In this document: positions 27,752 to 36,943 of the stretch, one piece after another
Position numbering within the stretch: the stretch's first letter is position 1
Layout: every line of letters begins with the position of its first letter
Assembly (NCBI RefSeq): GCF_026627925.1
Contig: NZ_JAPNLE010000009.1
Coordinates: forward strand, 558,001-622,000
Source: Cupriavidus sp. D39
Lineage (GTDB): Bacteria > Pseudomonadota > Gammaproteobacteria > Burkholderiales > Burkholderiaceae
Direction of reading: 5' to 3'
DNA: 64,000 nt
The notes under the pieces: model-generated
Seen by the model: the letters and a program-made list of their open reading frames with translations, nothing else
Told to the model about the DNA's origin: nothing
Database searches by the model: none
Program-made: the position numbers and the translations under genes

Positions 27752-29104
27752 TCAGTAGGTCTGATCGGCAACAACTCGGGCCACTGTTTCCAGGGAACGT
27801 CTGAGCGTGGCCAAGCTGACGGAGCCGAGTGCCAACCGTATGGCGTGAGGCACATGTGTAGATGTCGAGAACGGATGGGCCGTCGACACTGAAATCCGTT
27901 CGCGCATCAACGCCATCGCGATCGCGTCCGCGCGAACCTCCTGTGCCAGAGGAAGCCAGACGAAGTACGACGCGGGATGGCTGATCCGTTTCAGCCCGCC
28001 CAAGACTTCAGTGGCAAGACCCTGGCGCAGCGTGGCATCCCGCCGTTTGTCGGCTTCAAGCCTGGCCACGGTGCCGTCCTCGATCCAGCCGCAGGCGATA
28101 GCCGTCATGGTCGCCGGGGTGTTCCAGGTCGTCGCCCGGATGGCCCTTTCGAGCTTGGGTATCCATTCGCGCGGTGCACAGACGAAGCCGAAGCGCAGAC
28201 CCGTTGCGACACTCTTCGACAAGCTCGACACATAGACCGTCGTCTCCGGAGCAAGCGATGCCAACGGAGGTGGAGCGCCTTGCGCCAGGAATGCATAGGC
28301 GGCGTCTTCGATCAGTATCAGTCCATGTTGTCGAGCGATGGCGACAAGCTCCCGACGCCGCCTTGCACTCATCACCCAGCCGAGCGGGTTATGTAGCGTC
28401 GGCATGGTGTACACGGCCCGTACCCGCCGTCGCCTGCACAGGGCCGCCAATGCGTCCAGGTCAGGGCCGTGCCCGGCGGCGGGAATTGGCGCGAGTTCCA
28501 GCCGATTGGCCTCGGCAGCGAGCTTGAATCCCGGGTAAGTCAGGGTGTCCACTGCAACCACGTCGCCGGGCTCGAGCAAGGCCATGGCGGTTATCGTCAG
28601 CCCATGCTGTGCACCGCTCACGAGCAACGCGGTTTCGGCCGATCCGGCCAGACCCCGGCTGGCCAGGTGGCGCGCCACCGTCGCCCGCTCGTGCTCGCGC
28701 CCGCCGTGGGGCTGGTATCGAAGCAAGGCCTCCAGGTCACCTGCGGCCGCGAGCTGGCGCAGCGCTTCCCTGAGAAGGTCTGCCTGACCCGGCAAAGAGG
28801 GATAGTTGAAGCTCAGGTCCACCGTGTCAGCGCTCCAAGCCTCCAGATCAATGCCTTGACCGCGAGGGAGCGCCTCCTTGACGAACGTGCCGCGGCCGGT
28901 TTCGCCGCTCACCAATCCCATGACTTGCAGCTCCGCGTAGACACGCGTGGCCGTGACCAGCGCCAGTCCTTCGCGTGCCGCGAGATCGCGGTGCGTTGGC
29001 AGTCGCAGCCCGGGACGCAGGCGCCCCGCACGGATGTCGGCCGCGAGACGGTCGACCAGTTGTTTGTAGCGGGGTTGAGGCATGTCTGAACGTATCCATG
29101 ACAA
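27752..29104 (-). CDS. MocR-type regulator (GntR HTH fused to aminotransferase-like domain)
   Basis: About 450 residues. The N-terminal winged helix (RYKQLVDRLAADIRAGRL, LPTHRDLAAREGLALVTATR) is GntR-like. The rest is a fold-type-I aminotransferase domain, with YTMPTLHNPLG near residue 210 and the PLP-lysine segment SSLSKSVATGLRFGFV near 295. The longest frame starts with TTG (SWIRSDMP); an ATG seven codons later is possible, but the Trp near the start is typical of the family, favouring TTG. Divergent from the DJ-1 gene with 69 bases between, so it probably regulates that gene and itself. It binds PLP as cofactor or effector. Confidence 0.92.
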   Translation of the reverse strand: MSWIRSDMPQPRYKQLVDRLAADIRAGRLRPGLRLPTHRDLAAREGLALVTATRVYAELQVMGLVSGETGRGTFVKEALPRGQGIDLEAWSADTVDLSFNYPSLPGQADLLREALRQLAAAGDLEALLRYQPHGGREHERATVARHLASRGLAGSAETALLVSGAQHGLTITAMALLEPGDVVAVDTLTYPGFKLAAEANRLELAPIPAAGHGPDLDALAALCRRRRVRAVYTMPTLHNPLGWVMSARRRRELVAIARQHGLILIEDAAYAFLAQGAPPPLASLAPETTVYVSSLSKSVATGLRFGFVCAPREWIPKLERAIRATTWNTPATMTAIACGWIEDGTVARLEADKRRDATLRQGLATEVLGGLKRISHPASYFVWLPLAQEVRADAIAMALMRERISVSTAHPFSTSTHVPHAIRLALGSVSLATLRRSLETVARVVADQTY

Positions 29105-29139
29105 TTATTTGAATGTATTGATTATCGGCTCTACGATGG
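29092..29139 (-). promoter_or_regulatory. MocR/DJ-1 intergenic region (copy B of the inverted repeat)
   Basis: This sequence covers the start codons of the MocR gene and most of the 69-base gap to the DJ-1 gene. It contains the AT-rich core ATTCAAATAATTG. An almost identical 48-base copy in opposite orientation lies at 27481-27528. Conservation of both copies hints that it carries a regulator site, possibly for MocR itself. Confidence 0.55.
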
Positions 29140-29173
29140 TGCGATACAACGTCTCCACGCGCACGAGGACCCC

Positions 29174-29779
29174 ATGCACATCGCTATCCTGACCTTCGAA
29201 GGCTTTAACGAACTCGACTCACTGATCGCGCTCAATATCCTCAACCGGGTCAAAAAGCCCGGCTGGCGGGTTTCGATCGCCAGTCCGGCGGCCAAAGTGC
29301 GTTCGATGAACGGCGTGGTGCTGGAGGCGCAAGCGTCCCTAAAGGATGCATGCGATGCCGACGCGGTGCTGGTGGGCAGTGGGATTCAGACCCGGGACGT
29401 CGTCGCCGATGTCGCGTTGATGTCGCAACTGAGGTTCGACCCGACGCGCCAGTTGCTGGGCGCGCAGTGCTCCGGCACGCTCATACTCGCCAAGTTGGGC
29501 CTGCTGGACGACGTGCCGGCCTGCACGGACCTGACCACCAAGCCGTGGGTCGAGGAGGCGGGAGTGGCTGTGCTCAATCAACCGCTCGTAGCCAAGGGAA
29601 ACATCGCGACCGCCGGCGGGTGCCTGTCATCACAGTATCTGGCGGCCTGGTTCATCGCACGACTGGAAGGTATCGAATCTGCACGCAGCGCGATCCACTA
29701 TGTCGCTCCGGTGGGGGAGAAGGAGACCTACGTGACGCGTGCGATGGCGAACATTTCGCCGTTCCTCCAGGGCGAATAG
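29174..29779 (+). CDS. DJ-1/PfpI-family protein
   Basis: 201 residues with the DJ-1 fold: MHIAILTFEGFNELDS at the start, DADAVLVGSGIQTRD in the middle, and the nucleophile elbow GAQCSGTLILAKLG with the reactive cysteine at about residue 99. GAGGACCCC precedes the ATG. Relatives include isonitrile hydratases, glyoxalase-III-type enzymes and amidotransferase-like proteins, so activity cannot be chosen. Divergence from a MocR regulator suggests substrate-controlled expression. Confidence 0.9.
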   Translation: MHIAILTFEGFNELDSLIALNILNRVKKPGWRVSIASPAAKVRSMNGVVLEAQASLKDACDADAVLVGSGIQTRDVVADVALMSQLRFDPTRQLLGAQCSGTLILAKLGLLDDVPACTDLTTKPWVEEAGVAVLNQPLVAKGNIATAGGCLSSQYLAAWFIARLEGIESARSAIHYVAPVGEKETYVTRAMANISPFLQGE

Positions 29780-29991
29780 AGTCTCTACTTGGGACCGGAG
29801 CTACTCACTCATTGACATTGGACCGACGAGATATTGACGAGCTTCAGAGCCGCTCTTTTTTGCTTGGGACAGTTGAGACGGCTCTAGATCGAGTGGCCGC
29901 TCCTGCACCGGTCGACGGACCACAATAGGCCGGCAACGTAGGCCGGCAACGGCGCCCGCCATTCCATTTCCTACGCCGCTTGCCGGCCAGT

Positions 29992-30063
29992 GAATAGGGT
30001 AGGAAACGGCGAGCGCCGTCCCCTCCCTCCGCACCCGGTGTGCGGTTTTCCCGCGACGGGCTC
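29992..30063 (-). mobile_element. 3' end of a group II intron (domains V and VI)
   Basis: On the minus strand, 30063-30031 reads GAGCCCGTCGCGGGAAAACC then GCACACCGGGTGC. This has the AGC triad, GCGG/CCGC stem and GAAA-type loop of domain V. It is followed at 30023-29992 by a hairpin ACGGCG-CT-CGCCGT and TTCCTACCCTAT, which fits domain VI with its bulged branch-point A and the usual 3' end. No reverse transcriptase or 5' domains are present, so only about the last 100 bases survive. The element lies just downstream of the truncated GlxA gene. Confidence 0.65.
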
Positions 30064-30119
30064 TCCAGTCAGTTGTTTCCACATCGGGATGGGCGCGCCA
30101 ATCGATGCGCCTCGGACAT

Positions 30120-30238
30120 CGTGAACAGCCCATGATTAACGAAGAAGGCACTTCGAGGTTCGCCAGCTCGAAGACCGAAGCGGCCGCCATGTCGAGGATC
30201 TGGAAGCCGGGGAAGACAACAAGTCCGATTCCGTTCAT
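30120..30238 (-). pseudogene. Truncated GlxA-type regulator, N-terminal fragment
   Basis: The frame begins MNGIGLVVFPGFQILDMAAA and SVFELANLEVPSSLI, the first strand and helix of the DJ-1-like domain found in GlxA-family AraC regulators. Similarity stops after about 35 codons, and the sequence then passes into the group II intron end. The rest of the regulator, including its HTH, is absent. This is consistent with an insertion followed by deletion. Confidence 0.6.
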
Positions 30239-30361
30239 GTTGTCCTGAAAAGAGGGAAGTTTGTCATTCAGGCCGTAGGCTAGGACCCTATCCTAGAGCT
30301 GTCAATCAACTCCCATGAAGGCTTTCCAGATGAACTCTATCGACTACGCAAGAGGTATCGA

Positions 30362-30751
30362 ATGAACAACATTGCACTGGCCTGCACCGCTGTCCTGGGT
30401 CTGCTCCTGTTCGCGCTTGGATTCGCCACCTCGATCCTGCGGTCTCGGATCGGCGTGCTGAGCGGCTACACCCCTGAGCCCGATCAGCTGCTAACCAAGC
30501 TGGTTCGCGCTCACGGCAACACCGCCGAGTACGCGCCGTTCTTCGCGATGCTTTTTCTGTACCTTGGCGCTCAACATCCGCCTGACTGGCAGCTCTGGTG
30601 CATGGCAGGTGCAACGGCCTGCCGCCTGCTCCTGGTAGTTGCACTGCTTGCCTGGCCCACTATGTCGAAGCCCAATCCGGCCCGCGCCGTCGCAGCTTTG
30701 GGAACGTACGCCTTCGGCGCGGCCCTTTGTGTGGCCGTCCTCAAAGTCTGA
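30362..30751 (+). CDS. MAPEG-family membrane protein
   Basis: 129 residues with four hydrophobic helices and the MAPEG signature region LVRAHGNTAEYAPFFAMLF at residues 48-66, where Glu and Asn are typical. AAGAGGTATCGA precedes the ATG. Members of this family resemble microsomal glutathione S-transferases and related membrane enzymes. In bacteria the role is usually unknown. It begins a short plus-strand run of detoxification-like genes. Confidence 0.88.
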   Translation: MNNIALACTAVLGLLLFALGFATSILRSRIGVLSGYTPEPDQLLTKLVRAHGNTAEYAPFFAMLFLYLGAQHPPDWQLWCMAGATACRLLLVVALLAWPTMSKPNPARAVAALGTYAFGAALCVAVLKV

Positions 30752-30853
30752 GTTATCTTCGCGGCCTACTCGGGTGCACACAGTTGTTCACGCATCGCGG
30801 GTTGGGCGCTTCCATGTGCTAACCGAGGCACCGCCATCCATGCTGAAAATCAT

Positions 30854-31642
30854 ATGAAGACATTGAAGATGTTTATCAAGACTGCGGTCCTTGCTGCCGC
30901 GGTAAGCAGCGTTGCGTTCGCCGCGGGCACGGCACCTCCGCCTGCTTCGGACGCCAGCAAAACCACGGTCGTGCTCGTGCACGGCGCCTTTGCCGACGGG
31001 TCGGCCTGGGACAAGGTCGTTCCGCTGCTCCAGGCCAAGGGCCTCAACGTCGTCTCGGTCCAGAACCCGCTGACCTCGCTGGCCGACGATGTGGCAGCCA
31101 CCCGCCGCGCGCTCGACATGCAGACCGGACCGGTTGTGCTCGTGGGGCACTCGTGGGGTGGTGTGGTGATCTCCGAGATCGGCCAGCATGAGCGCGTCAA
31201 GGCCCTGGTCTATGTCGCTGCGTTCGCACCTTCGGAAGGCCAGTCGGTGGCGGACCTGGTCAAGGACTACCCGACACCCGATGGGTCCAACTTTCTCGTC
31301 ACCGACAAGGAGGGGTTCCTGACCCTAAGCGCCGAGGGAGTGGCGAAGCACTTCGCCCAGGACGTGCCGGCGGCCCAGACCAGAATCATGGCCGTGACCC
31401 AGGGTCCCATCAGGGGGAAGAGCTTCGAGGAGAAGGTCACTGTCGCCGCATGGAAGACCAGGCCGTCCTGGTACGTCCTCACGGAGCAGGATCACATGAT
31501 CCAGCCTGCCCTGCAGAAAGCGATGGCGCAGAAGATTTCCGCCCACGTCGTGACACTGCCGACGAGCCACGTGCCGCAGTTGTCGAGGCCGAGGCAGGTT
31601 GCGGATGCCATCTTCGCGGCCGCGGAGCAGCAGTCGAAGTGA
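30854..31642 (+). CDS. Secreted alpha/beta hydrolase
   Basis: 262 residues with a signal peptide ([19 protein letters not shown]). The oxyanion strand is [16 protein letters not shown], the nucleophile elbow GHSWGG carries the catalytic Ser at about residue 99, and the His is in [10 protein letters not shown] near the end. The closest known types are small esterases annotated as alpha/beta fold hydrolases of the salicylate-esterase-like or hydroxynitrile-lyase-like group. The upstream ribosome site is weak. It sits 62 bases before an epoxide hydrolase gene and is probably co-transcribed. Confidence 0.9.
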   Translation: MKTLKMFIKTAVLAAAVSSVAFAAGTAPPPASDASKTTVVLVHGAFADGSAWDKVVPLLQAKGLNVVSVQNPLTSLADDVAATRRALDMQTGPVVLVGHSWGGVVISEIGQHERVKALVYVAAFAPSEGQSVADLVKDYPTPDGSNFLVTDKEGFLTLSAEGVAKHFAQDVPAAQTRIMAVTQGPIRGKSFEEKVTVAAWKTRPSWYVLTEQDHMIQPALQKAMAQKISAHVVTLPTSHVPQLSRPRQVADAIFAAAEQQSK

Positions 31643-31704
31643 CCTGCGCTCCCGCGCCGGTCATCTGGCTTGATTTCCGTCTTCTTTCTCCAAGGGATAC
31701 CTCC

Positions 31705-33062
31705 ATGAACCTCGACAAACCGATCGCCTCGCCATTGTCTCGCCGTCGCTTTATTGCCTCGGCAACCGCGCTCATCGTCAGCCCCTCCGCGTTCGCCCTG
31801 CCTGACTTCACCAGGATGATGTCGTCCTCCGGAACAGACGCAATTGTCGTCGCCGCGGCATCGGTGCCGCGCCAGGCCAGCGACGATGAGCGGGTTCGCC
31901 CGTTCACCGTCCGCGTGCCCGAAGCTCAGCTTGTGGACCTGCGCCGCCGGATCGCCGCGACAAAGTGGCCGTCGCGGGAACTGGTGACGGATGCATCGCA
32001 GGGCGTGCAGCTGGCCACGATGCGCGAGCTCGCGCGCACATGGCAGACGGACTACAGCTGGCGCAAGCTCGAGGCGAAGCTGAACGCCCTGCCCCAATTC
32101 ATGACGACGATCGACGGGGTGGACATCCATTTCATCCACGTTCGTTCGAAGCATCGCAACGCGCTGCCGGTCATCGTCACGCACGGGTGGCCCGGCTCCA
32201 TCGTCGAGCAGTTGAAGATCATCGAACCGCTGACCAACCCTACGGCGCATGGGGGAAGCGCGTCGGACGCCTTCGACGTCGTGATTCCGTCATTGCCGGG
32301 CCACGGGTTTTCAGGCAAGCCCACCTCGCTCGGCTGGGACCCCATTCGCGTCGCACGTGCCTGGGTCGTGCTGATGAAGCGCCTGGGATACACGCGATTC
32401 GTAGCGCAAGGCGGCGATTGGGGCAATGCGGTCACGGAACAGATGGCCCTCCTGGCGCCTCCGGAATTGGCCGGCATACATACCAACATGCCTGCCACCA
32501 TCCCCGACGACATTGCGAAGGCGCTCCAGTCCGGCGGCCCGCCGCCGTCCGGCCTCTCGGCGGACGAGGGATATGCGTACGAGCAGCTCGACTTCTTCTA
32601 TAAGCATGGCCTGGCCTACGCCCAGGAGATGAGTCACCGTCCGCAGACCCTGTACGGGATCGAGGATTCACCCATCGGCCTCGCTGCCTGGATGCTCGAC
32701 CATGACGCGCGCAGTTACGCGCTCATCTCACGCGTCTTTGCCGGTCAGACCGAGGGGCTGACGCAAAACGACATACTCGACAACGTCACGCTCTACTGGC
32801 TGACGAACACGGCAGTCTCCTCGGCCCGCCTCTATTGGGAAAGCAAGCTGGCCTTCTTCGCCCCGAAAGGGGTCGCCATCCCCGTCGCCGTGAGCGCATT
32901 TCCCGACGAGATCTACACGGCCCCGCGAAGCTGGACAGAGCGGGCGTATCCCAAGCTCGTGCATTACGGCAGGCTCGAAAAGGGGGCCACTTCGCCGCCT
33001 GGGAACAGCCGGAGGTCTTCGCGACGGAGCTACGCGCGGGGTTCAAATCATTGCGGAGTTGA
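31705..33062 (+). pseudogene. Tat-exported epoxide hydrolase, frameshifted before the catalytic histidine
   Basis: The ATG after CAAGGGATACCTCC gives a twin-arginine signal ([20 protein letters not shown]). The epoxide-hydrolase N-terminal domain ([19 protein letters not shown]) follows, then the oxyanion motif THGWPGS and the nucleophile GGDWGN. Near the end a GGGGG run (32982-32986) shifts the frame; one extra G restores [15 protein letters not shown], which holds the catalytic His, and ends at 33062. The restored protein is about 452 residues. Such enzymes hydrate epoxides to diols, here probably in the periplasm. Likely a sequencing indel. Confidence 0.85.
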
Positions 33063-33127
33063 AGGAACGCGACATGCGTCCAACTTCCGTTGATTCGCCT
33101 TATGGGCGGCCCCATTCCAGTCGGCCT

Positions 33128-33226
33128 CGCGCCCTATACGAAGTACTCAAAGTGCTCTCGCCCTACCGGCGGGAGCACATCAATAGGCTCGGGGACTACC
33201 TGCTGGATCTGCGGCGGCGGGTTCCG
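33128..33226 (+). pseudogene. Possible Tn3-type transposase C-terminal remnant
   Basis: A short frame reads VLSPYRREHINRLGDYLLDL, similar in pattern to the final helix of Tn3-family transposases (SPY-x3-HI-R-G-Y-LD). Nothing else of the transposase is present. Weak, short evidence. Confidence 0.3.
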
Positions 33227-33234
33227 ATCGGGGT

Positions 33235-33320
33235 TTGCCATTCGACATCGATGCAACTCGGCGCTATGCCGATCTGGCCGTGACGGCAAAGACCCGCGGC
33301 CGAGGATTCCAGGCCGGGAT
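33235..33320 (+). pseudogene. VapC/FitB-type PIN toxin fragment
   Basis: The frame reads PFDIDATRRYADLAVTAKTR and GRGFQ. This corresponds to the central part of FitB-like PIN-domain toxins, which normally continue with a PDGYIAA-like segment. Here the similarity ends and no antitoxin is nearby. A degraded toxin-antitoxin leftover. Confidence 0.4.
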
Positions 33321-33506
33321 GGATTGCTTGTCTGCCTGTCTGCCGCAAGTAAAGCTCGCATTGCACTGCACAAAAAATTTGCAGGATTTCAGAATACACG
33401 CCATAAAAAGGACATTCTTTGCCATAATAACGACCGTTTCTGACCAGTTCCGACAAGGGTCCGGTTAATCGTATGTCGGTCGTAAGGCACTTTTTGTGAA
33501 TGGCTC
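33321..33506. other. AT-rich intergenic sequence before the fatty-acid hydroxylase
   Basis: No gene seen. The stretch is visibly more AT-rich than its neighbours (AAAAAATTTGC, TTCTTTGCC) and probably holds the promoter of the next gene. Confidence 0.35.
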
Positions 33507-34631
33507 ATGGAAGAACAAATCACCGTCTACGCTTTCCCGGTATTCCTGCTATTGATGCTGGCGGAGCTGGGCTACGGCCTGTTCGTCGGTCGCAATACCT
33601 ATCGCCTGAATGACGCCCTCAGCAGCCTGAGTCAGGGCTTGCTAAGCCAGCTGGTGGCCAGTGTCAGCCAGCTCTTCCAGATCGGCCTGTACATCTTGAC
33701 GTGGCGCAGGGTGGCACTGTTTCCCCATGCCAGCCTGTGGGGCAGTGTCTGGGGCTGGCTGCTGGCGATCGTGATGTTCGATTTCTGCGACTACTGGCTA
33801 CATCGGGTCGGGCATGAAAGTGCGGTGTTCTGGGCCGCCCATGCCGTGCATCACCAGAGCCAGGATTTCAATCTGTCCACCGCGCTGCGGCAGGAGAGTA
33901 CCGTTGCCTTCCTGGGATGGCCGTTTTACTTGCCGATGGCGCTGGCTGGGGTTGCCCCGCAGCAGTTTGCGCTGGCCGGCCTCATTGTGCTGCTATACCA
34001 GTTCTGGATCCACACCGAGCACATCGGCAAGCTGGGCTGGTTTGACCGGGTGTTTTCCTCGCCGTCCAACCATCGTGTGCATCATGCGGTCAACGACCAG
34101 TACCTGGACAAGAACTACGGCGGGATGCTGATCATCTGGGACCGGCTGTTCGGCACTTTTGCCGAGGAGGAGGAGAAGCCGGTGTACGGTACCCGCAACC
34201 CGCTCAACAGCTGGAGTCCGCTATGGGCGGTGGCTTCCGGCTATGTGCCGCTGTGGCAGATGGCGCGCCGTGCGCCACGCTGGCAGGACAAGCTCAAGGT
34301 GTGGTTCAAGTCGCCGGGCTGGCTGCCGCCCGGCGTGAGCGATGATAGTGCGCCCTTTGACTTGCAGCGTGCACGCAAGCGCTTCGATCCACCGCTGGTG
34401 GCCGGTGCCGTGCCAGTGGCCCTGCTGCAGTTCGCTCTGCTGATGGTGGCAAGTGCCGGCTATCTGTGGCAGATCGATGAGCTGGGGAGCGGTCTGCGGT
34501 GGGGGCTGGCCCTGTTGCTGATCGCCGGTCTGACAGGTCTGGGCGGCCTGCTGCAGGGGAAGATGCGGCCACGCAGCCTGCTGGGGCTGGATGTGCTGCT
34601 GTTGCTGCTGGCCGGATTGCTGTTGCGCTGA
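33507..34631 (+). CDS. Fatty-acid hydroxylase / sterol desaturase family membrane protein
   Basis: 374 residues with several membrane helices. It has the eight-histidine di-iron motif set of the family: HRVGHE at about residue 102, HAVHHQSQ at 115, and the later HTEHIGKLGWFD and NHRVHHAVND. A helical C-terminal extension adds three or four more hydrophobic segments, as in bacterial members of about this length. The reaction would be O2-dependent hydroxylation or desaturation of a lipid. The substrate is unknown. No electron-transfer partner is adjacent. Confidence 0.92.
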   Translation: MEEQITVYAFPVFLLLMLAELGYGLFVGRNTYRLNDALSSLSQGLLSQLVASVSQLFQIGLYILTWRRVALFPHASLWGSVWGWLLAIVMFDFCDYWLHRVGHESAVFWAAHAVHHQSQDFNLSTALRQESTVAFLGWPFYLPMALAGVAPQQFALAGLIVLLYQFWIHTEHIGKLGWFDRVFSSPSNHRVHHAVNDQYLDKNYGGMLIIWDRLFGTFAEEEEKPVYGTRNPLNSWSPLWAVASGYVPLWQMARRAPRWQDKLKVWFKSPGWLPPGVSDDSAPFDLQRARKRFDPPLVAGAVPVALLQFALLMVASAGYLWQIDELGSGLRWGLALLLIAGLTGLGGLLQGKMRPRSLLGLDVLLLLLAGLLLR

Positions 34632-34947
34632 CTGGCACCCAGTCGCCAAGTGGCAAAACGGCTGGGCAGGCCATGGCTCTGCCTGTGTCATCGGACGGTT
34701 CGCTTTCGCTCAAACGATCCCTACTGGCTCGCCAACCCCGCCCGCCGTTTACTCAGCCCAATGCGTCGGGAGCGCGCGTTCCATTTTTGAAATAGCGCAG
34801 CGATGCAGAGACCACCCGCAGGGTTTCCCTAGTGCTATACGAACTGTTCGCCGGTGCGACAATTCGGCGGCAACACAGGTGCGCCGGGCTGCTGTTGCGT
34901 TACACAACACGCGCAGACAAAAAGACAAAACGAAAGGAGAAGAGATC
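34632..34947. other. Intergenic region
   Basis: 316 bases without a supported gene. The last 30 bases hold the strong ribosome site AAAGGAGAAGAGATC of the following cupin gene. Confidence 0.4.
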
Positions 34948-35412
34948 ATGCATCGCTATGCCTCTCTTGCAGCAATTCCGGCCGCATTTGCTTGCGGCCT
35001 TTTTGCATCCCACCTGACCACGCCGGCAGGGGCTCAGACGCCGCCACCGACGATATCGGCGCAGATCATAGACCTGGCGGCCATGACCGATGCCGATATC
35101 GGCGCACAGGTTCCGAACTTGGGGACTTTGCGTACAAAGGGCCTAGTCGCGACGCCGTCTGGAACCATCGCGGTGCAAGCCGGCAACGTGCCCAAGCATA
35201 CGCATATGGGCTCCGATGAAATCCAGTATGTCATCTCGGGAAGTGGCACGTTTTGGTTGGGGAACGAGCAGCGCCAAGTCCACGCCGGCGACCTGATCGT
35301 TATCCCGAAAGGCACGGTTCATGCTGGATCCGTACCGACCAGCGGCGAATTCAAGGTCCTCGCGATCAAGCTGCCGCCACAGGCTCCGGGCGACATCCAG
35401 CTGGTACCGTGA
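34948..35412 (+). CDS. Exported cupin-domain protein
   Basis: 154 residues. The N-terminus (RYASLAAIPAAFACGLFA...AGAQ) is a signal peptide. The cupin barrel has motif 1 PKHTHMGSDEIQYVISGSG and motif 2 PKGTVHAGS, with His and Glu in metal-binding positions. A strong AAAGGAG site precedes the ATG. Periplasmic location is inferred; the activity is unknown. It is not closely related to the two cupins of the anthranilate island. Confidence 0.88.
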   Translation: MHRYASLAAIPAAFACGLFASHLTTPAGAQTPPPTISAQIIDLAAMTDADIGAQVPNLGTLRTKGLVATPSGTIAVQAGNVPKHTHMGSDEIQYVISGSGTFWLGNEQRQVHAGDLIVIPKGTVHAGSVPTSGEFKVLAIKLPPQAPGDIQLVP

Positions 35413-35680
35413 GGCGCAAAAAGGGACCGAGACTGCATCGCGGCGACGATATGGAAGAATGGACCGTCCGACTTTCGGTCCAGCCCAGCGTCTCGGCCAC
35501 GAGGCGCTTCAGTGCCTTGAGTTCCTGCGCATCGATATTGTCACGCTCATTCTTGGCGTAACCGTAAAGGAAGACCGCACGGCCGCCGAGCCGAAACGCC
35601 AGCAGAGTGCGCGCCCCGCCCTGCCCCATGCATGCTGGCACAAACTCCTGTACGAACGCCTGAGAGCGCTCGCGCAGCAT
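35366..35680 (-). pseudogene. RelE-type toxin fragment without antitoxin
   Basis: The stretch GGARTLLAFRLGGRAVFLYG then KNERDNIDAQELKALKRLV is the C-terminal half of the RelE/HigB-like family that regulates its own HTH antitoxin gene. The usual first 40 residues and the downstream antitoxin are missing, and the frame runs on into unrelated sequence overlapping the end of the cupin gene. Non-functional remnant. Confidence 0.65.
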
Positions 35681-35709
35681 TCGTGATCACAGCGCGGTTG
35701 GAACCTTTT

Positions 35710-36794
35710 TCAGGAGGGGCTACATCCCGATGCGAATTGAATTCGCCGGCGTCCGAACTGGCGGTCGAACTGTTCGAATCGCCCTGCAATCGTCGCGAAG
35801 CAGTCGGGACAGGTGCCTGCGTGAGTCAGGCGGTAATCTTCGATGTCATGCCAATCGCGCACGATGAGCGGCGTGTGACACGCTGGGCAGTAGGTAGTGG
35901 CGCCTTCAGCGTCATGGACGTTACCGGTGTAGACGTATTGCAGTCCTTCCGCAAGCGCGATCTCGCGCGCACGGGCAAGCGTGGGGACGGCGTCGGCGGC
36001 ACATCGGTCATCTTGTAGTCGGGATGGAACGCCGTGAAATGCAGCGGTACGTCGCTGCCAAGTTCCTTCGCGATCCACTGCACCTCAGCGCGAATTTCGT
36101 CATTGCTGTCGTTCTTGCCGGGAATGAGCAGCGTTGTGACTTCGAGCCAAACATCGGTCTCATGCTTCAGATACTTGAGCGTCTCCAATACCGGCTGCAA
36201 GCGAGCCCCGGTGAGCTTGAAATAAAATTCGTCCGTGAAGGCCTTCAAGTCGACGTTCGCCGCATCCATCTTGGCGTAGAAGTCGCGCCGTGCTTGCGCA
36301 CCCATGTAGCCGGCGGTCACCGCCACCGTCATGATGCCCAGCTTGTGGCAGGCGTCGGCCACGTCCATGGCGTATTCGGCGAAGATCACCGGGTCGTTAT
36401 AGGTGAAGGCCACGCTTTTGCAGCCATAGGCCGCTGCCGCCTCGCCGATTGCTTCGGGCTTGGCCACGTCGGCGAGCATCTCCATCTCGCGCGATTTACT
36501 GATGTCCCAGTTCTGACAAAACTTGCACGCCAGGTTGCAGCCCGCCATGCCGAACGACAGGACGCTGGTGCCAGGGTAGAAGTGGTTGAGCGGCTTCTTC
36601 TCGATCGGATCGATGCAGAAACCCGATGAGCGGCCATAGGCGGTAAGGATCATCTGATCACCGACCCGCTGGCGCACAAAGCAGGCGCCGCGCTGGTCGG
36701 CATGCAGGTGACAGTTGCGCGGACACAGGTCGCACTGGATACGTCCATCATCCAGGAAGTGCCAGTAACGGCCGGGGTAAAGAGCTTCCTTCAT
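35710..36794 (-). pseudogene. amrS: AmmeMemoRadiSam-system radical SAM enzyme (AmrS), late frameshift
   Basis: The start contains a four-Cys cluster (CDLCPRNCHLHADQRGACF), then the radical SAM motif CNLACKFCQNWDIS at about residue 87, and later VDLKAFTDEFYFKLTGA. All match AmrS proteins. After FHPDYKMTDVPPTP a CCCC run (35983-35986 on plus) shifts the frame; one extra base restores TLARAREIALAEGL, the conserved YVYTGNVHD and a C-terminal two-cysteine pair (YCPACH, CPDC). The restored length is about 361 residues. AmrS works with MEMO and AMMECR1 proteins in a poorly understood system; neither is in this window. Confidence 0.82.
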
Positions 36795-36943
36795 GGCAGT
36801 GGCAGCGCTGACGGTTGGTCCAAAAAACTGGGCGCCGTGTCGGGTGGATCGCTACGGCAGCGACCGGGATCGCATTGGCCCCTACGCGCGCGTATTCCTC
36901 TTTCATCTCCCTGGCAGGAGTGTGCATCCGGCGGGGGGTCTCG

